DNA from: Cyprinodon diabolis
Taxonomy: Eukaryota > Chordata > Actinopteri > Cyprinodontiformes > Cyprinodontidae
Assembly: GCA_030533445.1 (NCBI GenBank)
Contig: CM060068.1
Span: 17,575,479-17,639,478 of the forward strand
DNA: 64,000 nucleotides
Reading direction: 5' to 3'
This document shows, piece by piece, positions 47,701 through 62,400 of the stretch (positions are counted from its first letter, which is position 1; every line of letters begins with the position of its first letter). The notes below the pieces were generated by a model. That model made no database searches. It saw only the letters and a program-made list of their open reading frames with translations, and was not told where the DNA came from. The position numbers and the translations under genes were made by a program.

Positions 47701-50700
47701 TTTACTACCCATTATATTATTATGAACAAATGGTTAAAAGAGAGACATTGTTTAAAGAAACCTAAAGATAATAGAAACTCCAAAGAAGAAAGAAGTCCTT
47801 ATTGGGGGGCGACAGTGGCGTTAGATGTAGGAGTTTGCCCTGAAATCGAAGGGTTGAGGCCCCGACTCCGACTTTCAGTGTCGTTGTGTCCTTGGGCAAG
47901 ACACTTCACCTGCATTGTCTACTGATGGTGGTCAGAGGGCCCGGTGGCGCCAGTGTACGGCAGCCTCGCTTCTGTCAGTGAGCCCCAGGGCAGCTGTGGC
48001 TACAATGTGGCTTGCCACTATCAGTGTGTGAGTGTGTGTGTGAATGGGTGAATGAATGTAGTGTAAAGCGCCTTGGTCAAGTCTCCTAACTTGAATAAAG
48101 GCGCTATATAAGTACATGCCATTTACCATTTACCATTTATTGTATGCTGAGAGCTAAATGAAACATTTAGGCCTATTTGCAAAATAATACATGCAGCACA
48201 GAACTAAAAACTGAAAATTACTCTAAGGTGCTAACATGCTAACTGCATCTTCATAAAATACAGTGAAATAATGTGGGATGACAATTTCTGATCAGATGAA
48301 AAGAATGTAAATATTTTTAAATGCACTTTAGGTGATAAATAGAAAACTAAAATACCATAGTTGGAACACAGCAACAGAAAATAAGCAAATTGAGCAATGA
48401 AAAAGAAATACAACTCACTGATCTTGTCACCAAGGTTGCAGCTGCTGTCGTTGGAGTCTGATGGGATGCTGTCGATAGAAGAAGCGTCAGAAACCGTCTC
48501 AGAGATAGAGAGGGGCTGGTACTCGCCTTCGGGACCTCCGTTAGTCAGCTGGAGGAACACCTGCATAGATCCAAATAAACAAAAAAAGTTGTAGTCATTC
48601 ATGGTTTCATACTTTGTTTTAATATGCGCCCATGTAACAGCTAACCTCTTCCAGTGTGGTGTCAGACACGCCATAGCCTCCAAGCTGAAGATCGTCCAGG
48701 TTTGCATCAAGTGCTGTCAGGAGGGAGCGATATGAAGAGGCGTTGGAAGAAGTGAAGGGGGGCAGAGAGTAGACCACATCACCCCGCTGGGTTTCTTTTA
48801 GTCTTGCTTCAGGAAGATGAGCTTGGATGAAGGCCTTCAGGTCAGCACCGTCAACGCGCTCGGCCTCTGGGCTTTGGATCTTTATCAAACAGACAGACAG
48901 AAGAACACAATCTTTTTTTTGTCATTTCCTTAAAAAAAAAAGTTTAAAAGATGGGGAAACATTTCTCTGCTTATTACAGTAGAACTATAAACCTAACCCA
49001 AAGTTTGCCACATCTCTCAGTGTAAGCTATTCATGTTTTTATTTTAAAGTGATATATTAGGTTCAATGCTGTTTCAATGAAAAGTTAATGGCATCTTCAT
49101 ACCAACAAAATATCCAACTCATCACAAGTAATGAGCTAGGATTTATTTCCACATGAGCAGTAAAGCTCCCCCATTATACATGGCTATGAAATGTTCTAAT
49201 TTATGTTGAAAAAGAAAAATCCCTGCTTGTTATGATCTACCACAGATATAAAGTTACCTAGTTCTTTTTTTGCACTGAAATTCCTGCATGCCTGTGAGGG
49301 TGATTACCTTCTTGGTGAGGGTGAGTTTGTAGCCTTGACCCAGCTTGTCTTTCAAGTAGAAGGGTGATCCACAGCATTTCAATCCACCTCTCTCCAGGAA
49401 GGCGATTCGGTCACTTACCACTTCAGCCTCGTCCAGGTGGTGGGTGGACATAATAATGGTCCGGTCTAAAAGGACACACATATATGAGAAGCTGCACCAT
49501 TGACTCAGGGATTATTAAACCAATAACTATGGCCTGAACAGAGTCATCACAAGGGGAAAGAAACAAGAAATATCTTCATACAAACTGTCCCAAAAACCGG
49601 TTTATGAGTGTTTGTTTCTGAAATAGACTAGAAACTCTCAGTGCAATAACATCTGAAAAAGCCAATTTTTGAACCTTTAATTACTGTAGGGGTCAAAACT
49701 TTACATACATCCTTCTGGGTAATACTGCAAAAAACCACATTGTCATTAAAGCAGTTAGTTTAAGACTAAAAGAACTCAGAATGTTTGCAGATTAGATGGT
49801 ATTTATTTTTATAACATACCCAATGGAATCCCTTGTTTCTGCTTCCAATCTAACTCAAAATATAGCCGTGAAATATAGAGCAAGCATTTTAACTTATCTT
49901 TTGACTCATCACACAGTACGCCTAGAGTAAGTTCAGGGTTCAGTTTTGCACATTAAAGGCAATATCATGAAAAATTCAAAAAAGATGAAAATAACTAATA
50001 CTCAACTATGAAGAAAAAAATACATAACTAAAAGATACATAAACAAGGAACAAACAAGTTTGCCTGGAAATGATGTTAGGTCATTTGTTGCATTTAAAAC
50101 AAGCAACTGATAAATAATTTGGACACTAAAACAAACATGCAGCAATTGTAACTCATTCTGAAGAAGTAAAGTCTGCTTCACAGCTGTAATAGGCAGAGTT
50201 GAAAATTGAATCTTTGAGTTTATTGTTCTCTGGAAACTCAAACCACTGACATTAAAGTAATTTGTTGACACATTTTCAGTAAAGGGACCCTTTTGAGATG
50301 CATCCTGTTGGAAATGTTATGATTTGGACACTATGAGTTGCCTATGACTCAGTACAAACTGCTCTTACCTAACCTCTTATTTCTATATGAAATACAAAAA
50401 GCCTGGAAGCTTAAACTGTAAAATAACAAAAATGTATGGATCATAGTAAAATAGGTCCCCTGACATTTTCAGGATTTTTCTTGTTGTTTGACCACATTGC
50501 TGTGATTTTAATTTTGATATTAAATGAATTAGCAAAAAACGAAGTAAACTTAGCCAATAACCTCAATATAACTTTCTTACTTTGACATTGGCAGACCATG
50601 CAAGAAACTTTGCAAATTGATATTTTCCAGCCCATGCATTGTACTTAAGCACTTTTAAAAAAGTAGGTTATCAAACTTTTACTGCAATTCACAGCTTAAA

Positions 50701-53396
50701 GTGACCTCATAATAGATATTGATCACTAGAATCTTAGTTTCTTTAATTAAAAGTCATAATATATTTGCTCTAATAATGACTGAGTGGATAAGATAATAAT
50801 AATAGTCTGTATTAAAGGAGCTAAACACATATGTTATGCCACAGTTTCATTAGTTAATTACAATTTGTCTGGGAATATTACATTTATTAGACTAATGGGT
50901 TTAGACCAAAATGTGTAAATCGAGTGTTCAATCCAGTTGCACTCATTTGCAGTGTTAATAGCTGTAAATGGTAATTTAGCAATACTTACTTAAACCAAGT
51001 TATATTCTGTTTACTAAATCAGTATATAGTATGTGAGACTCACTCTTCTTATGTTGAATAATGATGTCCCATATGCTGCGTCTGGAGCAGGGATCCACTC
51101 CTGTTGTAGGCTCATCCAGAACCACCAAGCGAGAGCCACCGATGAAGGCGATGGAGATTGAGAGCTTGCGCCTCATGCCACCTGACAGGGTGTCTGCCCG
51201 CTTGTGTCGGTGAGCGTACATGTCTGAATCCCCCAGGATGCTAGAAGATGAGTCAATAGAGACATTTAACGTAGGGCTCATGTGAACATTTTTCACTCTG
51301 TTAAGACTGAATGTTGTATTGCTTAATTTGCCATCAGAAGTTTCTGGAATTGCGAGAGCTTTTTGCCTAAAGGCGAAAGCTTCATTCTGCTTCTCTAATA
51401 AAATGGAAACCCCCCAGAAGGGGTCTCATGATGCAACATAGCTTAGGATAAGACAGAATAAAAAATGACCCCCGCCCCTCACTTAAACTGGTTCAAGACG
51501 ATGCAAAAAGGACTAAAATAGATTATATCACATGTTCTTGTAAAAATATTCCTCCAAATTGTTCCATCTAATGCTCTGCGGAAAAATATATTATTGAACT
51601 CATGAAAAGCTGACATTAAGCTCATTCCAATGGTCTTACTTAGACCTAATTTTACAGAAGCCTTAACATTCTAACAAATCAGAGTGGTTATTGCCCTAAA
51701 CTCAAACAGAATGTTAATTTAAAACTCTCATATTTTACACAACCAGATCTTTTTTTGAGCTACCATTTCCCCTATGGCTCTCATAAAATCCAGACTTTTA
51801 ACTGGTACATTATGTTTGAATCATTTGGATATATAATGAACATCAATCCCCCGTGCTGATTGATGTGTCACTTACGTGCGGACTTGTTCTCGTAGCTCTC
51901 TTTGTGACCAGTGTGGAGCCTTAATCTGGCCGTACAGCAGCAGGTGTTCCTTGACAGTCATGTAGTCAAAGAGGACATCATATTGCATGCAGACCCCCAG
52001 CTCTCTGCGAACTTTCTCCATGTTTCTCTGCATGTCTTTGCCATACACCTCAATAGAGCCCGATGTTGGGGGATATAGGCCAGTCAGAAGGGACCTGTAT
52101 ACAGAGCAGTTTTTGACATTTAGTACACAGTTTGAAAATACAGACACAAAAGGCTATAAACCCCATTAGCATTCCTCTTTATTTTTCATTTTTCTCTTTG
52201 ATAATTACTTATTGTTCCCACAGTTATTATGAGGCAGAAAAACTAATATTTCTTAGTATTTTTCAGAGTTATTTAATCTTGTAATGCTGATAAACTCATT
52301 ACATGTCCCCCTGGATAGGAGCATCAGCAAAATGAAAAAAATAATTGATAAAGACCCATTGGCTTAATTTCTACTGCTGTGCATTTGCAGTGCCAGATTT
52401 GAACAGAACAATCTCTCTGTCTGCACTGAACCACTAAAATGATTAAAGGGATGCACTAATCGAATCTTGAAAGAGCCTGCATTGGTTATAACGGGTTAGG
52501 ACACACATACAAGCTGACAAAACAAAAAGCAACAAAAATGGATCAACCGTACATGGTAGTTGTCTTGCCAGCACCGTTGTGACCAAGCAGTGAGGTGACA
52601 TGGCCCTCATGGAAGTTGACATTAAGGTTTTGAATAGCTGCCTGGTCGTCATACAACTTGGTGAGACCATGAAGTGAAACTCCCACTGGAAGCTCAGAGA
52701 AATCCTCCCCAGACTGGTAAGAAAGGCTGTTTTTGCCTGATAGGAACATAAAAGTGAATCAAATAGCAATAAAAAAAATAGTAATTAAACTTAATTAAAA
52801 TGAATAGAAGTATGAATAAAATTGATCTTAGGGGATAGAAAAAGCATTCTTGATAAATTTACCTTTTCCTTTAACATCTGCAAATACAGGCTGGTTGTCC
52901 TGCATGATGTTGGAGAATAGGAGTCCTTTGCCTGTATTGTTGTTGGTCTGCAAGCTACTGCACAGGTTGGTCCAAAAGGAGGGCTGGAAGGGGAAATACC
53001 ATGGAGCTGGGATGCCATATTTTCCTGATGGATTATAAACAAAACAAAATGGAAATGTATTTAAGAAAACACACATATATACAAAAACAGTGTTGTCAGA
53101 AGGGACCCGCATACAGTGTGAACAAACTTCACTAGCCCTCCTCAAAAAGAAACGGTAAGATAATAAAATTATGCTATATTATAAGGTCAATTTGGCTCCT
53201 AATAGAGAACATGTTTGTTTACTTGAGTGAACACTCGTTTTATGTTGCTAGCTATCACTATCTAAGTTAACCAATCACACAAATTAAAGAACTGGTTAAG
53301 AATCTTGTAATTGTTAACTTTTCAAACTTTAATAAAGGAAGCACTTAAGAGCACAACAATATAGATTAAAGATATATAGAAATTATATATATATAG

Positions 53397-53478
<82 letters not shown>

Positions 53479-56400
53479 TCCGTTTATGACCCAGAAATGG
53501 GTAATACAATTGTTTTTAATCCAGCAGTCTTTATGGACAGAGAAATATTATAAAGAAATGTATCAGGAAGAAGCACAAGCTTAATAAAATCAATGATCAG
53601 TTCACCTGGGAAGACCATTCTGATGTACGCTCCGATGAGGAAGTACAGAATGGAGTCAATAAGTAGGAGCCAGCACAGCCAGCCAAATGTTGCTGTGTCT
53701 CCAGCTATGGGAGAGCTGTAAGAGTTGCTCCACTGAATTCCTGAAGGAGAAAAGAAAAGTGAATGCTTGATTCAGCTGGCTTAGATGTCAGAAATATCCT
53801 GATAGTATTCAGATATTCACATGCTCTTACCTTCTCCTTGGGCCTCATAGCGGGAAATGTATTGACTGGCGTAGCTGAAACAGGTCGGCGAAAACAAACT
53901 CTGTAAAAATATTTGAGGCATTTTAACAGGGGGGTTAGAAGCAAAACATGATTTTGTCAAAGAATATTTTACTGTGAAAAAAGAGCATACATGTTTGTAT
54001 CTTTTAGAATAGAATACAAAGATGCTTCTCGAGGGAAAATGGGCTTTAGATCTTAATAGTCAAGAAGTCTGACCTCTAACTAACACTCATCACAGCAGGG
54101 AGTTAATTAAAATTAAACTGCCCAGAGACTCAAAAAAATGCACAAAAAAAACAAGCTATCACTCAATGAGCTGAAAAATAAATAATGATGCGAGCTACAA
54201 AAAAACAACTTTTTTTGAGTCATCATAACTATACCATAAAACTGTCTTTTGGTGAGAATAATCAAAACTATAGCTTTTTCCCCCTACATATCTCTAAGGA
54301 ACTATATCCTAGGGCTTAATTATTACACAGTTTAAAATGCTAGTTTTATTTATATTAGAATAAAAGCCGATTCATAGAATGCTCACCAAAGCGTTCTTCT
54401 GGGAAAAGTTTAGATTAGTCTCCATGGACATGACTACGATGAAAGGGAAGAAGCTGAGGATGTAGATAAGGCTTCCGCTTAGGCCAGCGATGTAGGTCTT
54501 GTCGAAGAAGGAGCTGATCAGGTAGCAGAAGGAAAGGATGCTCAGCCCAAAGTCACAGATGTAGACGAAGATGAGGAAGCCGTCGCTTTTGGGCAGGATG
54601 TTTCCACACTTCAGCACCAGCGTTAGGATGATGATGGTCACAAGCAGGAAGGAGGCGCACTCCAGGAACCAGGCAAAGAAATGGCTGATTGGATTCACAC
54701 CCATCATTTTCATGTACTACAGTGGGAAGGGAAACATTGAGAAAACATTGGGTTACACTGATGAGTCAGAAAAGGAATTCAACACTTGTAGATGTTTATA
54801 AACCCCAAATTTTTGATTTTCCACATTTTGTCACATTACAGTTGTCTACTTAAATGTATATTGAAATACATATTGTTAAAAATCTGACAAAATTTAGTGC
54901 GATTATTTCATTGGACATAGCGCTACAGGCTCCTCTCACCACAGTTAAAGCTGCAAATAATCTGGGGTATGTTTCTTTGTCTATTACAGGTTAAGAGGTT
55001 TACGGATTGGATCTGCTCTTGTACATCAATTATCCAGTTTAGCCACAGATTCTTAAATCTGAGATTTGACTCGTTCATGCTTTATACCCATTATATTGTA
55101 TCTCTGGTTTTATTTTAGGGTGTATCTCCTGCTGAAAGCTTTAGCTCTGGGTTAAATAAATAAAGAACACGGTTTCTAGTTTTGAGTTTGTAAAACATTT
55201 AAAAACATTCTGCTGCACAGTTCTGACCTTCTCTGTGTTCCTCTCTCAAATTATAATACCAAACACACAGAAGATTTTTGGTTCGAACATGTAAAAAAAA
55301 AATGTATGTGTAAATACTTTACAACAATGACTTGATTTTTCAGAGGTAGGTATATATCTACCGGTAACCAATATTATTACTTATTTGCAAAAATAATATT
55401 TGAAATCCAGCAGGTCCAAATACAGTAAATTCAATTTTCAGATAGTAAAAAAATAAAATACCTCATGCAGCCTCAGCTCTCTCTCCTGAACCAGCTTTTT
55501 CACAAAGTCAGCCACAAACAACACCCATGGTATCATCAGCAATAGAGGGAAGACAAAAGAGATGGCCTCCAGATACCTGAGAAATACAGAGATGCCAGCT
55601 GTCAATCAAGATTCTCTCCAAATCCAGCATCCGAACAGATGGAAAGCCCTATCATTCAGTCACTAGCCTGACAGATTGGAAAGAACATGGAAATGCTGAC
55701 AACTGCATTGTCATTCTCATCCTACTGCTGTTTACAAAAAGAATAATCTATTTTGGCTTTGTGTTAACAACTCAAGCTAACAAGCTGAAATAGTATAGAT
55801 CAGTGTATGCAGTTTGCCATTTGCTTAAATATTGTACAGATCCTTTCTTAAAAGTTGTGCTGTTTAGGTAATAAATCGAAATAAAAGAGAAGGAAAGGAA
55901 GGCTTGTAGACTCTTGTAGCCAGTCAAAAGGCAGACAGCCAGAGAGAGAGAAGCTCCCCTGGTGCTTTTCAGATGAGATATGAGCAAAGTTAAAAGCTGC
56001 AGTCGAGGGCAAGCACACATTTAGGCATTAAGCTTAACAATGATTTATTGAAAACAATGTTGCACGGCAATGGATAAGTTAATGTCAAGCCCATGTTGGA
56101 TATGTTTGGCAGAGAGAGAAAAGTGGTGTTCCTTAAGGACTTTTTTTATAGTTCTGTTTGAGTCCCTAGAGTATTCAAAATATAGAAGGTCTTCAAAAAT
56201 GAATGCAGAATTACATTGAATGTCAATGCACATGATGCAGAGCTAATTGGACGATGACAGGTTCTTGTGAATGACTACTTACTGTTATTCCCAAATGGCA
56301 AATGAATAATGGAATAGCATACATTATTCCACATCAGTGCTTGTTGCCCCTCAGAGAGAGTCTGTATCCTTACATGCTACCTTGCTTGCAGTTATCTACT

Positions 56401-59400
56401 GTCTGCATATGCATATCCTTGAAAGCAGAAAACTTACTCGTCGCGCAAATAGCATGGATAGGGGAAGGACTGCAGCTGCACTGCTGGCTCTGTGACTTTC
56501 TGCCCAGCCTGGGTTTCAATGATTGCACGGTCGATGTTCTCCTGCAGGTAGATGAACCCTCGGTTGTAGCGCATGGTATGGGTGGCCGAGATGTGGTTGT
56601 CCCTCAAAAAGTAGGGGTTTCGCACCCTGTCTGTACGCATTACATTGTCCATGTGCATTCTGATGGTGTAGCTGACTTTAGGAGGCAGTTGGGATGAAGT
56701 TGTATCTTCAGTCTTAAAGATGACACCTTAAGAAAAAATAGCACATGTATGTATTAATAACTTTGTTGTTTGTTATAAACCAAAGCCTTTTTATGTTAAG
56801 CCTGCTAGTTTTGGTGCATTAATAACAGCTGTAAGAAGAAAATTCCACCAAATAATCCACAAAAAGTGACACATCACACAGCATGAGTCTGTTCTAAAAT
56901 GTAATCTGTAATTCTTCCATTTTTCTGTGCATTTTAATAACAGCATCCCTTTGATCTTTTTTTAATTTCAGTAATCTCAATGGAGTAAGATAGGTCACAT
57001 TAAACCCTATTGTCCGAAAACCCCAACTCCATAAACATGGATGACCTGATATTTACTCACTTGCATAGAGCTCGCGGTTTTTGGCGAGCTCTTGCGCCAC
57101 AGTGTTGAGCTCTTCAGCAGAGTCAAAACCACGATAACGGTCAAATTTGATGCAAGAGGAGAGCTTCACCATCAGGTTTGACAAGGTGCTGATTTGATCA
57201 AGTATTTCCTTGTTCTTGTGCAGCATCTCTGTAATGTTAGCTGTGAAAAAAAAAAAAAAAAAATTAAAATGGTGCAGAAGCATATGACCAAACGGGATAG
57301 ATACTTAAAATTTAAGCTTCCTTTTAGTATTGTGGGGAAATGTTGAAAAAATAGGTCAGAAGGACAAAAGGACTAAGAAGATAATTTTTAAGGAACTGCT
57401 CAGTTATATCAGCCCTTTATCTAGGCTTGTTTGTAAAAAAGAGAAAGATTCCAAAATCTAAGAAGAAGGCTAAAAAATGCTACATACATACATATGTTGT
57501 TTTTTTGTTGTAATGTAATATTCTGTTTTCTATTAAATCCTTGTCAAAGGTCATGCATGTATATACACGAATAAATATATTGATAAATGAATGATAAAAT
57601 ATTTTAATTTTGAAATATTGACCTCATAAAATCAGATAGGGCAAAACCGAGTTTAACAAAACTGCACACTACAAAACTTAAGGTGGTCTATCTCTTTTCA
57701 TTTTGGGGCTATAAACATAAAACAGTTTCCAAAACCTTTAGCTTTTACAACTGCAATAAAGAAACACGAAAAGGAAGAAAAAACACTTCTGTGCAGATTC
57801 TAAAAGCCTTTCCTGCATGGGCTAGAAGGCCTTTCTTTTCGCTTTGAGCTTATTGTAAACCAGAAATTATCACTCTATTGTTTGATTTGATTTTGGGAAC
57901 AAATCTCCACTGCATCATCAACTCAAAAAACACAAGTCCCTTTACTTTATATTAGCGTCCTTTATTATGAGTGTGTGAGTTCACATTTAAAAGATGAGAT
58001 GTGTTTTCAGTGGTGCAATTGTCTGAATCTCATTTCACAAATTCTTGGCTTTTCAGTTCGGGTTTGATCCATTTTACCAAAGTTAATTAGAAGAGTGAGG
58101 AAATACGCATACCGTAACATTGGATGTTATTCATTAAAGCTTCATTATCTCATATAATGCAAATATTACTAAATGATTATTGAATCTAACTAGCGTTCAG
58201 GTTTATGTGCTAGAAGATGGGAAATGTGGAAGAATATTAAGTGTGGAAAATGTTTATATGTAAATGTTGACACAGTGATTCTTTTTTTTTTGCATTTCAC
58301 CACTGCTTTTAATCTAACTCAAACCTACTCTGTTCTTTTAAATCATAACCTGGAATTATATTCTTTATGCCCATAATCCCAATCAGTTCAAAAACTTGAA
58401 TATCAAAGGTAGACAAAGGAAAAAAATAACATAAGCTGTAAATCCCCCTTTTAGCACCTAAAACGTAAAACTATTTTTATTTTCCAGTAGTGTGGATATT
58501 TTATACGAGTTATAAGTGAGAGAAAAATCTAATTGTAAGGCTGGTATCAGTAGCTACCAAAGTGAGACCCACAAATGCACACTTACAGAAGCTGCTGAGC
58601 GTCTCCTTTATGCTGTCGACATTTATGTCTGTCTGCATCTCAATGAAATTCTTCACAAAGGAGTTGCTGAGGGAATTCTGGCAGAAAGGTGGAGGGAGTG
58701 AGAGAAAGAGAGAGAGATTGAAACTATCAACATCATCAAGATTCAGCTGCAGGAATCCATCGAAGACCACTGCAAGGTTTATCTCTAGATTTTCAAACGA
58801 CAGAGAGTAGGCTGGCATAATCAGATATAAAAAAGTAGCTCTGAGATTTCATACCTGCAGCATTGGCAAAGTGGAGCTGAGTAATTTGGCTGACTTTATG
58901 ATGTAATTTGAGGATTCGATCCAGTCCTCCGAGGATTTTTTAAGATTTGCAAACTCGTGCAAGGTCGCATTGGCCTGAGCAAAGTTAACACAAGGACAGC
59001 AAAGAGTCAAAAACTTGTATATCAGCAGAAATTTCCAATTTATTGTGTGTATGTGAGTTTGTGTGTATGTGTGATTGCAGGCTACCAAAAAAAAAATCAG
59101 ATAGGCTTAAAATAGAATCGTGGTTACAAGTAATGCATACAAATGTCTACACTTAGGGAACCTTACGAGTCTTTTTCTTTCACTGCATACCAACGCTTAT
59201 GCTAGATTTGAATGATTTGGCATCCAAATACTCTTAAAACATCAAAAGACCACTTCGATCTTTGAGTCAGACGCTCTTAGTACAACAGATGACCAAATTA
59301 GAGTGCAGAGGGGATCTTGCTTTCCAGTGGCAGCCCTTAGTCTCTAAGGAAAAGTGCTCCTGGATATCAGTACTGCAGAGTATTTACAGTCCTATAAATT

Positions 59401-62400
59401 CCCCTGAAAACTATTTTTTTCTGTCTGGCTTTTATCTTGAGTTCAGTGTGAGTTCCATCAGATCTGTTTCTTAAGTTTTATTTTTGTTTAACTTTTGTTG
59501 GTTTTATGGGTATCTTCTGTTTTTTTATTTTTTATTTTTTTTATTTTTTTTATTTTACCCTTTTGCAAAGCAATTTGGTCACATTCATATAGAACATTAG
59601 GAAAAAGAATCTCCCATGACTCAGATAATCTACAAATATGCAAAGGTGAAGAGGTTAATTCCCTGATGAAAGTGTAACTAAATAATAAAATGTGTAACCT
59701 AGTAAAACATGGAATTGCATGCTAGTGAGTCAGACATGCCTACAAAGAGAGGCTGTCCATTCTTTACAGCTTAATGGTAAATCATCAGTCCTGTTGGTAT
59801 CATTAAGTAGGTACACCATGTGTATTTAAAAAAAGCCATTTCTGTGTACCTTTTTCATTATGTCCCTGGTGGCTGGTGTGTCGGGTGTGAAAAGGATCTG
59901 GCCCATCAGCATGGGTTTCAGGAAGGCCCAGGCGATGGCTCCTCCTGTGGTGTTGACCATGTCCAGGTACATATTCATGCAAAAGGGAGCTGAGCAGAGG
60001 AACAATAGAATGTATTAGGTAGGGAAAATAAGGTAAGGGAAAATAGGAAAATATACAAATTTAAAAATTGTGGAAAACTGAAATGGAAAAAAAAAACTAC
60101 CTGCGATATGATATTGCCTCTACTTTGAAAAAGATATAGGTGAATTAATAAGTTTTATATCCCTTCACTAGACTTGACAGTTATATAGTATACACCATCC
60201 CAACTATGGTGTACTGTATAGTATACACCATAATTGGGAATTTAATCTGCCCAGAAAATCAAATATGTATTTTTTTGCCTTCTAGATAATTTCTTTAGAT
60301 AATATATGAACATTAAATGTGTGATACTCTATATTGGTGGACTGTAGATGGTCTGATCAAATAACAAGGTTTGAAATTTTCAATTTACTTGTAGCATATC
60401 GGAAATCTTCCTTTATCCTTATAAAGTAAAGTATTCAACATTTAAGGATTAAGGTAACATGGGAGAAGTTGCTTGACCTCAATTAGCTTTGATAGTCGAG
60501 CTCAATACATGGAGGATTATTTGTTCCCATTAAGATTTTGAAGATAAGACCTTTAAGCCGGTATTAAACATACTTTTTTTCCCCCAGCAAATTCAAATGT
60601 CTGTATTGGAAACTATTTTTATCAATGCGATGTAATCTTCTCATCTTAAATGCTCCTTTTTTATTACCTTTAAGCGAAAAACTAATTCCAATTAAAATAA
60701 ATATGGGCTTAATATCATGTGTAAATAATCAATATAATCTGTATCACTTAGACAGTTGAGGTATTAAAATAAATAAAACTTTCAAAACTATATTTTAGTA
60801 TATTAGATGATTTACTTAGGTACAGGTACTATAGTTCAGCCTTGGGTAGAATTGAACCCTCATGCTTTGTTCCTCCTAGCTTTAGCGAGGCAAATGAAAA
60901 CACACGTCTCATCGCAAATAATTTCAGAAAGTGATCCAGCTTGTAAAAACTGCATTGCACTTCCAACATACAGGCATCCTTTGGGATCTTGAACCTCTCA
61001 ATCATCTCAGCCTTCTTTTGGTTGTCAGGGAAAGAGGGTCCTGATTCAGACAGCTCAGGCAATTTGGAGATTCCAAACAGAGCGATGATGCCGTTACTGC
61101 ATAGAGCACGGGAAAGGGTCACAAACGTAGCTTTAGTGGACATGCTGCGTCTCATTCCTCTTCCCATCTGTGTATAGAAAAAAAAATACAATAAGACAAC
61201 AAGTTATGGATGACATGTAGAAAAGTAAAAATCTTCAGCCAAGAACATGTTGACAATAAATCTAACTATATTTAAATCCCTGAAAGCTTTCATAGAATAC
61301 TCTGCATATCTTTATTTTTGCTACACTATTTGCTGACTACATTTTAACACTAAAATGTTTAAAGAGAAAATAATAAGCCATTTTAATGAACACGCACTTC
61401 TGTAAATTCACTGCTGGATTCCAGATTTAAATCTTTGACGGAGAGCAGGTAGCTTTCCAACTGCCTGACTGCAGGAGCAATCTTGGTCATCATTTCGGTT
61501 GCAACCTTTGCTACCTGAGCCATGACACCAACCAGGCCCTGGAGTTCCTCAGAAAACACCGCCTGCAAGAAGAAGAGGAAAAAACTCTGACACTCTTTTA
61601 CAGCTTTTAATATATATTAAATGACGTATAAATTAACATATTCAGATTTATTACAGCACTGAATGCATTAACCATATATTTAACTTTAGAAAATAAACAC
61701 AACTTAATGCTTAGACAGGTAGGTTTCTGTAGTTTTGTCAACTTTTAGTTTTGGCCTTAGCATATTGATATCAAACAGAGTAGATGTTACTCATTAAAAT
61801 AAAAAAGGCGATATAAGTAGTAATTAATAAGTAAAAGTACAAATATAAGTTGTCATTGAGAGTCATAAAGGATTTAGCATGGAGACATTGAGCAGTAATA
61901 ACATGTTCTTAGCATAATATTAACATTATTAATTATTACAAAACAGTAAAAGAACAGTATTATTCTATTTATTTCTAGAGGATAAAAGCATGTCTTTATA
62001 ATAAATCAAAATATATAAAAAAAATATTCCATGTGTAAAAAAACAGAGGAGATTTAAAGTAAGCTTGAAAGTAAGCATAGTTGTAAACCATTTTGATAAG
62101 AGAAAAGACAAATGTTGTCTCTGAAATCTACCTTGTAAACAAGCTTCTCTGAGTTTACATGTTCAGCCGTCAGCAGTGAAAACTTGTACCAGTCTTTAGC
62201 AGTCATAGTGCAGAAAGTCGCCAGAACGGCCGCCTCTGATGTGTTAACTGATTCAGAGGGGTGACAGTAACGCAGGTTCACCAGCCAAGAAAGGGTCTGT
62301 TCCAAAAGACAATATGAGACATAAGGAAATAGGCCATAAAGCAAAGACATCATTGAAATATTACATATATCAGAAAGGGTGAAAGCAAGGGAAGTGGTTA

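Noticed and set aside
47800..48136. tRNA gene
   Set aside because: A/B-box-like sequences belong to a SINE; no cloverleaf or anticodon arm can be formed.
49680..50300. Possible Tc1-like terminal region (GTCAAAACTTTACATACATC)
   Set aside because: Only a short match is seen, with no opposite end or transposase similarity.
58678..58818. Minus-strand frame open upstream of abca12 exon 8
   Set aside because: Read-through into the intron; a good acceptor (CTGCCAG) at 58,678 and phase agreement with neighbours define the exon start.
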